DNA of 64,000 nucleotides from Candidatus Sulfuritelmatomonas gaucii (GTDB taxonomy: Bacteria; Acidobacteriota; Terriglobia; Terriglobales; Acidobacteriaceae), in contig OKRB01000080.1 in NCBI GenBank assembly GCA_900290245.1, forward strand, positions 1 to 64,000, given 5' to 3'. A program made the translations under genes and the position numbers. Of the stretch, positions 27,708-36,357 are shown piece by piece. Numbering within the stretch: position 1 is the stretch's first letter; each line of letters opens with the position of its first letter. The notes under the pieces were generated by a model. That model saw nothing but the letters and a program-made list of their open reading frames with translations, had not been told where the DNA came from and did no database searches.

Positions 27708-29263
27708 GGAGTGTCTCCTAATTGGATGGCATAGATATTGGAGCGCTTGCGATCGGCAAGCCAGCCCCAGAGCGTATTTGTTGAAGAAAATGATGCGGGC
27801 GCCGGAAGAAGTGCGGCCCAAACCAGACCAACAGCCAGCAGCAGCAGGTTTCCAAACACACCGATGGTGTACTCGCTCCAGGGAAAGTTGTAGTTATGCA
27901 GGTTGAGGATCTTGCCGCCATCGAGCGTGAGCGTGGCATAGGCGGTGAATAACAAGTTGGCGGCGATGCCGGCCAGCGCGGCAGTGCGGCCTGCTCGTCG
28001 CGACAGGAACGCAAGCAGGAAAAGTCCGGCCAGGCCGCCGGCAACAATCGAAGCGGCTGTGTAGTAAAGCGCCAGCGCGGAGCCGTGCGTGACTGTGACG
28101 CACAGTGAGACTGCGATGGCCAGGGCTCCGCAGAGAACGACGGCGAGTTTGCCGAATCGCAGGCGCTGCGCATCTGTACGGCTCGGAAAGAAGTGTGAGT
28201 AGAAGTCCTCGACGAGAATCAGGCCGAGGCAGTTCAGGTCTGAGGCGAGCATCGACATGGCAGCGCCGAAGAGCGCCGCGAGAAACAGGCCGGCAACACC
28301 GACCGGCATCTGGGTAACCATGAAATAGGGGAAGACCTGGTCGGGCCTTGTGACCGCTGAAGGAGGCGCTTGGCCGGCGAGCCGGTAGAACGCCCAAAGC
28401 AACGAACCGATCAGCATGAAAGAGGTCCAGACCGGCAGGCACAAGGTTGCGCCCATCTGAATGCCGTGCAGAGCGGAGCGGTCAGAGCGAGCTGCGAGAT
28501 AGCGCTGCACCACGGTCTGATCGGCCGTGTACTTCTGCAGGTAGTAGAAGAATCCGTAGAGGGCCATGGTCCAGAAAGTGGGTTGGGCAAGATCAAATCG
28601 GCAACTGCCGAGACTCGTCTTGTGATTGGCGGCGATCAAGCGAAACATGGCGGCGGGATGCGCGTGGGGCCCGAAGAGAAGAATGGCGAGAGTGACCGCG
28701 ATGCCGGCGAATAACAAGAAGCCCTGCACCACGTCGGTCCAGATGACGGCGCGAAGACCACCAATGAAGGTGTAGAAGACGGTAATCACGCCGAGGCCCA
28801 CGATGAGCGGGATGACCCGCCAGCCGGTGAAGCCGGCAACCGCGAGCGCGAGCAGGTAGAAGACGAAGCCCATCTTGGCAAAGTGTCCTGCGGCAAAGGC
28901 GAAGGACGAGTACATGCGGACGCCGGGACCGAAGCGCTTGCCGAAATATTCATACACCGACATGGAGACGGCATGCCGGAAGAACGGTACGATGACCGGG
29001 CCGATGGACCAGATGACCGCGATAAAAAACAAATTGGGAACCAGCAAATTCCAGTTGCCGGAGTATGCCGCTCCTGGGAAGGCGATGAACGTGAGGCTGG
29101 TGATGATGGTCGCGAGCAGGGAGAGACCGGCAGCCCATCCCGGGACTGTGCGTCCAGCGACAAAATAGCTGTCGGTGGTTTTTTGCCGTCGCGAGACGAA
29201 GACCCCAATGCCGACGAGAGTGGCGAGATAGACGGCGATGATCAGAGTGTCGGCGAGGTGCAT
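27704..29263 (-). CDS. Sodium:solute symporter (SSS family)
   Basis: About 519 residues from ATG 29263, one base after the PdxA-like stop; GGAGG lies about 13 nt upstream. It shows around 13 hydrophobic helices and SSS hallmarks: a first helix LADTLIIAVYLATLVGIGVF, RRQKTTDSYFVAGRTVPGWAAGLSLLAT (split for length), FIGGLRAVIWTDVVQGFLLF, and QKYTADQTVVQRYLAARSDR, which is close to the Na+-coupled sialic acid/sugar transporter signature. It would import an acid sugar or related organic acid with Na+. It sits between the dehydrogenase and aldolase genes, overlapping the latter by ATGA, so substrate uptake and breakdown are made together. Substrate identity is inference from the operon. Confidence 0.88.
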   Translation of the reverse strand: MHLADTLIIAVYLATLVGIGVFVSRRQKTTDSYFVAGRTVPGWAAGLSLLATIITSLTFIAFPGAAYSGNWNLLVPNLFFIAVIWSIGPVIVPFFRHAVSMSVYEYFGKRFGPGVRMYSSFAFAAGHFAKMGFVFYLLALAVAGFTGWRVIPLIVGLGVITVFYTFIGGLRAVIWTDVVQGFLLFAGIAVTLAILLFGPHAHPAAMFRLIAANHKTSLGSCRFDLAQPTFWTMALYGFFYYLQKYTADQTVVQRYLAARSDRSALHGIQMGATLCLPVWTSFMLIGSLLWAFYRLAGQAPPSAVTRPDQVFPYFMVTQMPVGVAGLFLAALFGAAMSMLASDLNCLGLILVEDFYSHFFPSRTDAQRLRFGKLAVVLCGALAIAVSLCVTVTHGSALALYYTAASIVAGGLAGLFLLAFLSRRAGRTAALAGIAANLLFTAYATLTLDGGKILNLHNYNFPWSEYTIGVFGNLLLLAVGLVWAALLPAPASFSSTNTLWGWLADRKRSNIYAIQLGDTP

Positions 29264-29264
29264 C

Positions 29265-30299
29265 TCAGCGCGCGCCTCCAGCCCGAGCGTGATCGGCGGC
29301 CGAATGGTTTGTTGCGTCTGCTGGGAGTTTGCCGGCGAGTGCGAGTTTGCCCTCGGCCATGCGGACAGCAAGGCGCATGGCGGCCTTCATATTGGTGGCG
29401 TCAGCCTGGTTGCGGCCGGCAATATCGAAGGCGGTTCCGTGATCGACAGAGGTGCGGATGATGGGCAGCCCCAGCGAGACGTTGACGCCGCCCTCAAAGT
29501 CAATCAGCTTCATGGGAATGTGGCCCTGGTCGTGATACATGGCTACGATCAGGTCGAATTCGCCGCGCAAGGCGCGGATGAAGATGGTGTCGGGCGAGTG
29601 CGGGCCCGAACAGTCGATCCCAAGCGAACGCGCTTCGTCGATGGCGGGCGCGATGATTTCCTGATCCTGCCGTCCGAACAGCCCGTGCTCGCCGGCATGG
29701 GGATTGAGCCCGCACACGGCGATGCGTGGTGCTCGGCGCAGCATCCATTGCAGCGCGTCATTGCCGAGTTGGATGGTCTTCACGATGCGCGCGCGATCCA
29801 GGTAGCAGGCTTGTTCGAGCGGGATATGCGTGCTGACGTGAACCGTGGCGAGCTTCTCAGAGTAAAGCAGCATCCGAGGCTCGGCGGCTCCGGTGAGTTC
29901 GGCAATGTATTCGGTATGGCCTGAGAATGTGCGGCCGGAGAGCGTGACGGCTTCTTTGTTGAGCGGCGCGGTGACCATGGCGTCCGCTTCAGCGCTCACG
30001 CAAAGTTCCACGGCGCGGCGAACGTACTCGATGGCAGCGAGTCCATACTTTGCGCGAAGCTGGCCGAAGGCAACGGTGTGGCCAGCGGGCAAGCTGTTGG
30101 TTTCAACCAGCGTGAAAGGCAGCTTGGCGGCATCGATGGCACAAATGAGGGCAGCGGCATCAAGGGCAGGCCGATCGGCAACCAGGAACCATTGCGCGAG
30201 CGAAGCGACAGTGGGATCGCTGAGAGCCTTGAGGGCGATTTCAGCGCCGACGCCGGCCGGGTCTCCAATGCTGATGGCAATGCGTGCGGGCCTGCTCAT
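29265..30299 (-). CDS. pdxA2: PdxA2-like 4-phospho-threonate/erythronate dehydrogenase
   Basis: 344 residues. PdxA-family motifs are clear: AISIGDPAGVGAEIALKAL, GHTEYIAELTGA with metal-binding His, GLNPHAGEHGLFG, MYHDQGHIPMKLIDF with the second metal His, and GLPIIRTSVDHGTAFDIAG. Canonical PdxA makes vitamin B6, but genes next to DUF1537 kinases encode the PdxA2 form that oxidises 4-phospho-D-threonate or D-erythronate and decarboxylates it to DHAP. Here the start ATG overlaps the stop of the DUF1537 kinase gene (ATGA at 30296-30299), which strongly supports the catabolic role. Cytosolic. Canonical PdxA function cannot be excluded from sequence alone since no other pdx gene is in view. Confidence 0.82.
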   Translation of the reverse strand: MSRPARIAISIGDPAGVGAEIALKALSDPTVASLAQWFLVADRPALDAAALICAIDAAKLPFTLVETNSLPAGHTVAFGQLRAKYGLAAIEYVRRAVELCVSAEADAMVTAPLNKEAVTLSGRTFSGHTEYIAELTGAAEPRMLLYSEKLATVHVSTHIPLEQACYLDRARIVKTIQLGNDALQWMLRRAPRIAVCGLNPHAGEHGLFGRQDQEIIAPAIDEARSLGIDCSGPHSPDTIFIRALRGEFDLIVAMYHDQGHIPMKLIDFEGGVNVSLGLPIIRTSVDHGTAFDIAGRNQADATNMKAAMRLAVRMAEGKLALAGKLPADATNHSAADHARAGGAR

Positions 30300-31408
30300 G
30301 CCGGACCTCGAAACGCGCTAAGAATCTCGTTGAACACAGTGGGCGCGCCGAAACCGCCGGATTTTGTGATCACCACGCATCCGTGAGCCACGCCGCCCTG
30401 CACCAGGCCCCAGGGAATGCCGGGCGCAATCTCTCCCTGCAGAATAAAGGAGTGCGCTTCGAGCGCTTCAGCCGCGCGCAAAGCCGTTTCACCGCCGGTG
30501 AGAATCAGCGCTTCAGGAGAGGAGGAGCGAAATGCGGAGCGGATTCGCGCGCCGGCACGAAATGCCGACGGGAGGTTCAGTACGCGCAGTCCGGGGAATC
30601 GATCGCGGTCGAGGGTTTCGAGCTGGAGCTTCGTCATCGGGTGCGGAGAACCGGCGATGAGCAAGGCGCAAGAGACCGGAGGAATGAACGCGTATGGCAG
30701 ATTCAGCTTGCTCAGGCTTGCCAGCGCCTGGGCCAGCCCGGCAGATCCGGCGTAAAGAAGCCCGGGCAGCTCCTGCGCAGCGCGAGCGATGGCTTCCAGG
30801 TCAGCCTGCGTGGTGCTATTGCACAGCAAGATGGTTTTGCCGGAGTCAATCGCCGGAGCCAGCTCGGAAGGGTTGGCGACGCAGGCGATCTGGTCACGTG
30901 CTGAGGCCGGAAACAGGTCGGCAAGGAAAATGTCCGCGGGGAAGCTGGCTGCATCTTCGATATGCAGAACGCCGTCGCGAACTGTGCGTCCGGCGGAGGG
31001 AAACGCTGGGGCCAGCAGGATCGCGCGGGTCCCAAGAGCGCGGTGCGCCGCAAGAATTTCGGCGGCGAAAGGCCCGCGAGCTGCCGAATCGACTTTCTTG
31101 AAAAACAGTGAATTGGGATCGGATCCGAGATCTTCAACGGCCCGCGATACCGCGCGAGCAGCGCGGTGCGAAGGAAGTGATCGCGAATCTGTGTTGAAGG
31201 CCTGCACCGTTTCAGGCGCGGAAAACTGAACGGTGGTGCCGAACCAGACGCGGACCGTACGCCCAGAGCGGAGGAAGGCCGCTGCAGAGTCGCATGCGCC
31301 GGTCAGATCGTCAGCAAGAACGACAATGCGCCCGGAGTGAGCATCGGCGAATGAGGGGGAAAAGAACCCCGCGCTGTATGTGGAAGAGGGCACTGAGGCG
31401 GCACTCAC
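30296..31408 (-). CDS. Four-carbon acid sugar kinase (DUF1537)
   Basis: About 370 residues if started at GTG 31408; the frame is open 82 codons farther, but the domain begins just after residue 25 with RIVVLADDLTGACDSAAAF, the signature of this kinase family. The substrate-binding N-domain is followed by LLIAGSPHPMTKLQLETL and EALILTGGETALRAAEAL with the nucleotide-binding GGET, and WGLVQGGVAHGCVVITKSGGFG near the end. DUF1537 kinases phosphorylate D-threonate, D-erythronate or 3-oxo-tetronates. As the first gene of a minus-strand operon with PdxA2, a symporter and an aldolase it likely starts the pathway. No Shine-Dalgarno site is obvious at the GTG, so the true start may be a few codons away. 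Confidence 0.83.
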   Translation of the reverse strand: MSAASVPSSTYSAGFFSPSFADAHSGRIVVLADDLTGACDSAAAFLRSGRTVRVWFGTTVQFSAPETVQAFNTDSRSLPSHRAARAVSRAVEDLGSDPNSLFFKKVDSAARGPFAAEILAAHRALGTRAILLAPAFPSAGRTVRDGVLHIEDAASFPADIFLADLFPASARDQIACVANPSELAPAIDSGKTILLCNSTTQADLEAIARAAQELPGLLYAGSAGLAQALASLSKLNLPYAFIPPVSCALLIAGSPHPMTKLQLETLDRDRFPGLRVLNLPSAFRAGARIRSAFRSSSPEALILTGGETALRAAEALEAHSFILQGEIAPGIPWGLVQGGVAHGCVVITKSGGFGAPTVFNEILSAFRGPA

Positions 31409-31631
31409 GCTATGTTCGAGTGTACAGTGATTATCTCTCGCCGGAAACGTTGAATTTGCCGGAACAGATCGGTAGACGCGGCATTTGCGGTCGTGACCGG
31501 CGAGATCCTTATGGTGCCTTCGTGCAGTCTGCCTTTTGAGCATCTCAAAAAAGCGTGCGGAAATGGCCCGGTGAGTGAGTCCGCCGCCGCGTGCTGGACA
31601 ACATGATCCCGGATGCGGGAATGTGGATGTC

Positions 31632-32861
31632 ATGGACCGCCGAGCCTTCTGCATCTCTGCCGCTGCCGCCGTTGCAACTCGTACTCATTTGCTCGCCGCG
31701 CCCCCTGCTCAGGTTTCAGCCAACGCCCCGTTGATCACGCTGGGCGATATTGAGGTCATTGACCACGAGCGAATCCTGCGCGCGGCAAATGAATATCTAT
31801 CGCAGCCGCCCATTACCATCACTGCCTATTCCTCGCCGCGCAGCAAGGGCGGCAAGCACGACTATTTTTCCGAGGGCGATTACTGGTGGCCTGACCCCAA
31901 GGACCCCAACGGTCCGTATATTCGCCGCGACGGATATTCGGACCCGAAGAATTTCAACGATCACCGCGAGGCGCTGATCCGGCTGAGCCTGATGGTTCCC
32001 GCGTTGACGGCAGCGTGGATCCTCCTGCAGCAGAAGCGCTACGCGGAACACGCGGCCCTGCATCTCAAGGCGTGGTTTGTGGATCCGGCGACGCGGATGA
32101 ACCCCTCGCTTGATTACGCACAAGCGATTTGGGGTGTGTCACCCGGCCGGGGAACGGGAATCATCGACACGCTGCACCTCGTCGAAGTTTCAAGGGCCGC
32201 GCGGCATTTGGAGAGGGCAGATGTGATGACGGCCGCCGATTTCGCCGCAGTGCGCACGTGGTTCACGCAGTACATGCTCTGGATGATTTCGTCGAAGAAT
32301 GGCCAGGAAGAAGAGGCGGCAAAAAATAACCACGGCACTTGCTGGGCGGTGCAGGTGGCGGCATTTGCCGCTTTCACGGGAGACGAAAATGCCATGTCGC
32401 TTTGCCGCGGGCGGTTCCGCGATCACCTTTTGCCCGATCAGTTGGCGCCCGACGGCAGTTTTCCGCTGGAGTTGGCCCGGACAAAGCCATACAGCTACTC
32501 GCTTTTTGATCTGGACATGCTGGCGATGGTCTGCCTGATCGCCTCAGGCAGCGGCACGACTCCCACCGGAGCCACAAACAACCTGTGGGAGTTTGCGCTG
32601 CCCAATGGAAATCGTTACAAGAAGGCCGTCGACTTCATGTTTCCGTTTATCCAGGACAAGAGCAAGTGGCCCTACAAGCAGGATGTGGAGTACTTCGATG
32701 ACCTGCCCAACCGGCAGCCAAGCCTGCTGTTCGCCGGGCTCGCCTATCGCGAACCCAGATTCATCGCCCTCTGGCGCACGCTGCCCCCGGATCCCAAAAC
32801 TGCAGAAATCATTCGCAACTTCCCCATCCGCCAACCGGTGCTTTGGGTGGGGCCGATTTAG
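31632..32861 (+). CDS. Exported alginate-lyase-like protein (PL5-type alpha barrel)
   Basis: 409 residues from ATG 31632. MDRRAFCISAAAAVATRTHLLAA is a Tat/Sec-like leader. The mature part shows the alginate_lyase domain pattern: ITITAYSSPRSKGGKHDYFSEGDYWW (given in two pieces here: ITAYSSPRSKGGKHDY, FSEGDYWWPDP), FNDHREALIRLSLMV, RYAEHAALHLKAWFVDP, MNPSLDYAQAIWG, KNNHGTCWAVQVAAFAAFTG with the conserved Asn-Asn-His, and LARTKPYSYSLFDLDML. These proteins cleave uronic-acid polymers by beta-elimination. The neighbourhood (GH88, SDR, transporter) fits breakdown of an unsaturated uronate product. Whether the polymer is alginate or another polyuronate cannot be told. First gene of a plus-strand operon, divergent from the DUF1537 kinase gene. 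Confidence 0.83.
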   Translation: MDRRAFCISAAAAVATRTHLLAAPPAQVSANAPLITLGDIEVIDHERILRAANEYLSQPPITITAYSSPRSKGGKHDYFSEGDYWWPDPKDPNGPYIRRDGYSDPKNFNDHREALIRLSLMVPALTAAWILLQQKRYAEHAALHLKAWFVDPATRMNPSLDYAQAIWGVSPGRGTGIIDTLHLVEVSRAARHLERADVMTAADFAAVRTWFTQYMLWMISSKNGQEEEAAKNNHGTCWAVQVAAFAAFTGDENAMSLCRGRFRDHLLPDQLAPDGSFPLELARTKPYSYSLFDLDMLAMVCLIASGSGTTPTGATNNLWEFALPNGNRYKKAVDFMFPFIQDKSKWPYKQDVEYFDDLPNRQPSLLFAGLAYREPRFIALWRTLPPDPKTAEIIRNFPIRQPVLWVGPI

Positions 32862-32927
32862 CGCCCTTCGCAGCTGAGGCCGTTGCAAGCGGTGTGATAG
32901 CATTCCGTGGAACCGCCGGGAGAATTG

Positions 32928-34076
32928 ATGAGCGAACGCAGGGTGGGAATCATCATGAACGGCGTGACCGGGCGCATGGGGCTGAATCAGCACCTGGTCC
33001 GTTCGATCCTCGCCATCCGCGCGCAAGGCGGAGTGAAGCTCGACGACGGTAGCGTTTTAATGCCCAACCCGATGCTTGTGGGTAGAAATGAGGAGAAGCT
33101 CAAGGCGATCGCGGATGCCCATGGATTGACGCGATGGACCACCGATTTAACGCGCTCTCTCGAGAACAAAGAAGACACAGTCTATTTCGATTCGGGCGCT
33201 ACGGGGCTTCGCGAGCAAAACGTGTTACAGGCAATTGCGGCGGGAAAGCACGTCTATTGCGAAAAGCCTCTAGCCACCACGCTCGATAGCGCGCTGGCGC
33301 TGGCACGGGCTGCGGAAAAAGCGGGCGTCAAGCACGGCGTGGTGCAGGACAAATTGTTCCTGCCCGGTATCCGCAAATTGCGTGGACTGATTGACGCGGG
33401 ATTTTTCGGGCGCATTCTCTCAGTGCGTGGAGAGTTTGGTTATTGGGTGTTTGAAGGAACGGACCAGGCGCCCCAGCGGCCGTCGTGGAACTACAAGAAG
33501 GAAGAAGATGGCGGAATCATTTTGGATATGTTCTGCCACTGGCGCTACGTTCTCGACCACACCTTTGGCGCGGTTCAGGCAGTGTCGTGCACTGGAGAGA
33601 CGCACATACCGCAGCGTGTCGATGAAGCCGGCAGAAGTTACAAATGCACTGCGGAAGATGCGGCGTACGGCATGTTCAAACTGAAAGACGGCATCTTCGC
33701 GCAGATCAATTCGTCGTGGTCCACGCGCGTGTATCGCGATGAGCTGTTGAGCCTGCAGGTGGACGGCACGGAGGGCAGCGCTGTGGCAGGATTGCGCGAG
33801 TGCAAGGTGCAGGATCGCAAGAATACGCCGCGGCCGGTCTGGAATCCGGACCTGCCCAATCCCTTTCACTTTCGCGAATTGTGGTCTACGGTTCCCGGCA
33901 ACACCGAATACGACAATGCGTTCAAGGTGCAGTGGGAGATGTTTCTGCGTCACGTCGCAGAGGATGCGCCGTTTCCGCACAACTTTCTGGATGGCGCGCG
34001 CGGAGTGCAGTTGGCGGAGTTGGCAATGCAATCGTGGCGCGAACGGCTCTGGGTCGACGTCCCTGAAATTTCATGA
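32928..34076 (+). CDS. Gfo/Idh/MocA family oxidoreductase
   Basis: 382 residues from ATG 32928, with GGGAG 6 nt upstream, better supported than the GTG seven codons earlier. The N-terminal Rossmann domain contains RVGIIMNGVTGRMGLNQH, then VLQAIAAGKHVYCEKPLA, the classical EKP motif with the catalytic-site lysine. The C-terminal domain shows GVVQDKLFLPGIRKLRGLI, GGIILDMFCHWRYVLDH and the ending typical of sugar dehydrogenases. Such enzymes oxidise or reduce sugars and sugar acids with NAD(P). The insertion of about 20 residues after the nucleotide loop (ALDDGSVLMPNPMLVGR-like) is common in acidobacterial and planctomycete members. It lies between the lyase and the isomerase genes, so it likely acts on the released uronate. 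Confidence 0.86.
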   Translation: MSERRVGIIMNGVTGRMGLNQHLVRSILAIRAQGGVKLDDGSVLMPNPMLVGRNEEKLKAIADAHGLTRWTTDLTRSLENKEDTVYFDSGATGLREQNVLQAIAAGKHVYCEKPLATTLDSALALARAAEKAGVKHGVVQDKLFLPGIRKLRGLIDAGFFGRILSVRGEFGYWVFEGTDQAPQRPSWNYKKEEDGGIILDMFCHWRYVLDHTFGAVQAVSCTGETHIPQRVDEAGRSYKCTAEDAAYGMFKLKDGIFAQINSSWSTRVYRDELLSLQVDGTEGSAVAGLRECKVQDRKNTPRPVWNPDLPNPFHFRELWSTVPGNTEYDNAFKVQWEMFLRHVAEDAPFPHNFLDGARGVQLAELAMQSWRERLWVDVPEIS

Positions 34077-34126
34077 TCCGCCCCGCGATCGCTGTGGTTG
34101 GCTTGCGTTGATGTGAAAGATTCAGC

Positions 34127-34939
34127 ATGGCAGACAAGGCAAGGCTTTCGCTCAATCAGATTACGGTGAACCGTTGGAGTGTGGCTGAGGCCGTGGACGG
34201 CTGCGTTCGGCATGGCATCAGGTCGATCGCGCTTTGGCGCCACGAGATCGAAGAGGCAGGCCTGGCCGCATGTGCGCAGTTGGTGAATGATGCGGGGTTG
34301 CGCGTTACCAGCGTTTGCCGGGGCGGCATGTTTCCGGCGCCGACGCCGCAGGAGCGAAGAAAAAACATCGAGAACAACTTCCGCGCGGTGGATGAGGCAG
34401 CGGAGTTGCACGCTGATTCTCTTGTGATGGTGGTAGGCGGCAGCGCGGGGCTTGACCTCGAAGATGCGCGCATGATGGTCGTCGATGGAGTCGCGGCACT
34501 CGTTCCGTATGCGCGGGAACGCGGGGTACGCATCGGGCTTGAGCCGCTGCATCCCATGTATGCTGCCGAGCGGTCGGTCCTTGTCACCATCAGCCAGGCG
34601 CTGGAACTTGCACGGGACTATGACGCGTGCGAGGTGGGAGTTATCCTCGACACGTTTCATATCTGGTGGGATCCGAAGGTTGCAGAATTGATCCCAGAGG
34701 CGGCGGGGCGAATCTTTGGTTTCCATGTATCGGACTGGCTAGTTCCGCTTCCTGATGTGCTCATGGGCCGCGGATTGATGGGTGATGGAGTGATTGACAA
34801 CCGCAAGCTGCGGCTGCTCGTGGAGCGCGCAGGATACGACGGGCCCATTGAGGTGGAGATCTTCAATCGCGCGCTGTGGGATGCCGATCCAGACGTGGTT
34901 GTGGCGCAGGTGATCGAACGCTTTGAGAAATTTGTCTAG
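34127..34939 (+). CDS. Sugar phosphate isomerase/epimerase-like TIM barrel
   Basis: 270 residues. It has the xylose-isomerase-like (AP endonuclease 2) barrel: LSLNQITVNRWSVAEAVDGC, GIRSIALWRHEIEEAG, VTSVCRGGMFPA, LVMVVGGSAG, GVRIGLEPLHPMYAAERS with metal-binding Glu, CEVGVILDTFHIWWDP with Asp/His ligands, IFGFHVSDWLVP, and GPIEVEIFNRALW. Family members isomerise or epimerise sugars, inositols or keto acids. The acidic and histidine ligand set is complete, so a divalent-metal enzyme is expected. It lies 50 bp after the oxidoreductase gene and 15 bp before the GH88 gene. The exact reaction is unknown. Confidence 0.84.
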   Translation: MADKARLSLNQITVNRWSVAEAVDGCVRHGIRSIALWRHEIEEAGLAACAQLVNDAGLRVTSVCRGGMFPAPTPQERRKNIENNFRAVDEAAELHADSLVMVVGGSAGLDLEDARMMVVDGVAALVPYARERGVRIGLEPLHPMYAAERSVLVTISQALELARDYDACEVGVILDTFHIWWDPKVAELIPEAAGRIFGFHVSDWLVPLPDVLMGRGLMGDGVIDNRKLRLLVERAGYDGPIEVEIFNRALWDADPDVVVAQVIERFEKFV

Positions 34940-34954
34940 CGGAAGAGAGTGCAC

Positions 34955-36331
34955 GTGAAACCGAACGAAAAGATCACGCCGCAAGAGCTAACGCCCGCTA
35001 TTCAGCGCGCAGTCGAGCTTGCGTCGGGAAAAACGCTGCGGCTCAATCGCCGCTGGAACGAGCCCGGCCGCGCGCCGGTAGTTACGGTCAATGGCCGCTA
35101 TACCGCGCGAAGCTGGACGCAGTGGACGCAGGGATTCCAGTACGGCAATGCGCTGCTTTCCTTCGAGCTCGGCGGTGACCCTGAGCTGCTCGCGATAGCG
35201 CGGCGCCACATTGTGGCCGATATGGCCGAGCACCTGACGCACACGGGCGTGCACGATCACGGATTCAACACCATTTCGACGTATGGAAATTTGCGGCGCC
35301 TCATGCTTGCAGCCCGGATCGAGAGAAACGAGTGGGAACTGCGCTTCTACGAATTGGCGCTGAAAGTGAGCGGAGCGGTGCAGGCCGCACGATGGACCAG
35401 CCTGCCCAACGGTTCCGGATTCATCCACTCATTTAATGGGAGCCACTCGCTGTTCATCGATACCATGCGGTCCCTGCGTGTATGCGGGATGGCACATCGG
35501 CTGGGACATGCGCTACTGGGCGAGCAGGATGTTCGGATCGATCTGCTCCGCAGGCTCCTCCAGCACGCGCGAACCTCGTCGCAGTACAGCATCTACTATG
35601 GTGAGGGACGCGATCACTACGACACGCCGGAGCTGCGCGGGCGCACGGCGCACGAGGCAATCTTCAATCCCGCGAGTGGAGCATTTCGCTGTCCCTCGTC
35701 GCAGCAGGGTTATTCGCCGTTCAGCACGTGGACGCGCGGTCTGGCCTGGGCCATGCTGGGGTTTGCCGAGCAGCTTGAGTTCATTCAGTCATTGCCGGCC
35801 GGCGAGTTCGGCGGCGAGGGCGTTCCTGGGAAGGGCGAAGCGAGCGCAATGCTGGAGCGCGCAGCTCGGGCAACCTGTGACTTCTATATTCACCAGGCGA
35901 GCATGGCGGATGGCATCTGCTATTGGGATACCGGCGCGCCGCAGTTGCCCCAGCTTGGCGATTGGCGGAATCAGCCGGCGAATCCCTTCAATGATTTTGA
36001 GCCGGTCGATTCCTCGGCAAGCGCGATTGCGGCGCAGGGGCTCATCCGGCTCGGGCGTGCGCTGGGCGATGGCGGGCGGACGTACGCGCAGGCCGGGCTC
36101 ACCGTGTTGCAGACACTGCTTGAGGAGCCGTACCTGTCGGCGGATCTGCAGCACGAGGGGAGCCTGCTGCACAGTGTCTATCATCGGCCGAACGGATGGG
36201 ATCATATTCCGCCGAGCAGAAAGATTCCTTGCGGCGAGTCGAGCATGTGGGGAGACTATCATCTGCTGGAGGTGATGCTGCTGGTGGCGCGAATGGCAGA
36301 AGGAACTTACTACACGTTTTTCGAGGCCTGA
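34955..36331 (+). CDS. GH88-like unsaturated glucuronyl hydrolase
   Basis: About 458 residues from GTG 34955; GGAAGAG ends 7 nt before it, whereas the GTG two codons earlier is too close to that site. The (alpha/alpha)6 barrel is recognisable from WTQGFQYGNALLSFELGGD, HDHGFNTISTYGNLRRL, SLPNGSGFIHSFNGSHSLFIDTM (shown in part: FIHSFNGSHSLFIDTM), QQGYSPFSTWTRGLAWAMLGFAE, which is the GH88 signature strand, and EPVDSSASAIAAQGLIRL. GH88 enzymes hydrate the enol-ether bond of unsaturated glucuronyl residues left by polysaccharide lyases. No signal peptide is seen, so it would act in the cytosol on imported oligosaccharides. This fits the lyase upstream and the SDR and MFS genes downstream. Confidence 0.84.
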   Translation: MKPNEKITPQELTPAIQRAVELASGKTLRLNRRWNEPGRAPVVTVNGRYTARSWTQWTQGFQYGNALLSFELGGDPELLAIARRHIVADMAEHLTHTGVHDHGFNTISTYGNLRRLMLAARIERNEWELRFYELALKVSGAVQAARWTSLPNGSGFIHSFNGSHSLFIDTMRSLRVCGMAHRLGHALLGEQDVRIDLLRRLLQHARTSSQYSIYYGEGRDHYDTPELRGRTAHEAIFNPASGAFRCPSSQQGYSPFSTWTRGLAWAMLGFAEQLEFIQSLPAGEFGGEGVPGKGEASAMLERAARATCDFYIHQASMADGICYWDTGAPQLPQLGDWRNQPANPFNDFEPVDSSASAIAAQGLIRLGRALGDGGRTYAQAGLTVLQTLLEEPYLSADLQHEGSLLHSVYHRPNGWDHIPPSRKIPCGESSMWGDYHLLEVMLLVARMAEGTYYTFFEA

Positions 36332-36357
36332 GCGACGGTACGCTGGAAAGGTTGGAG

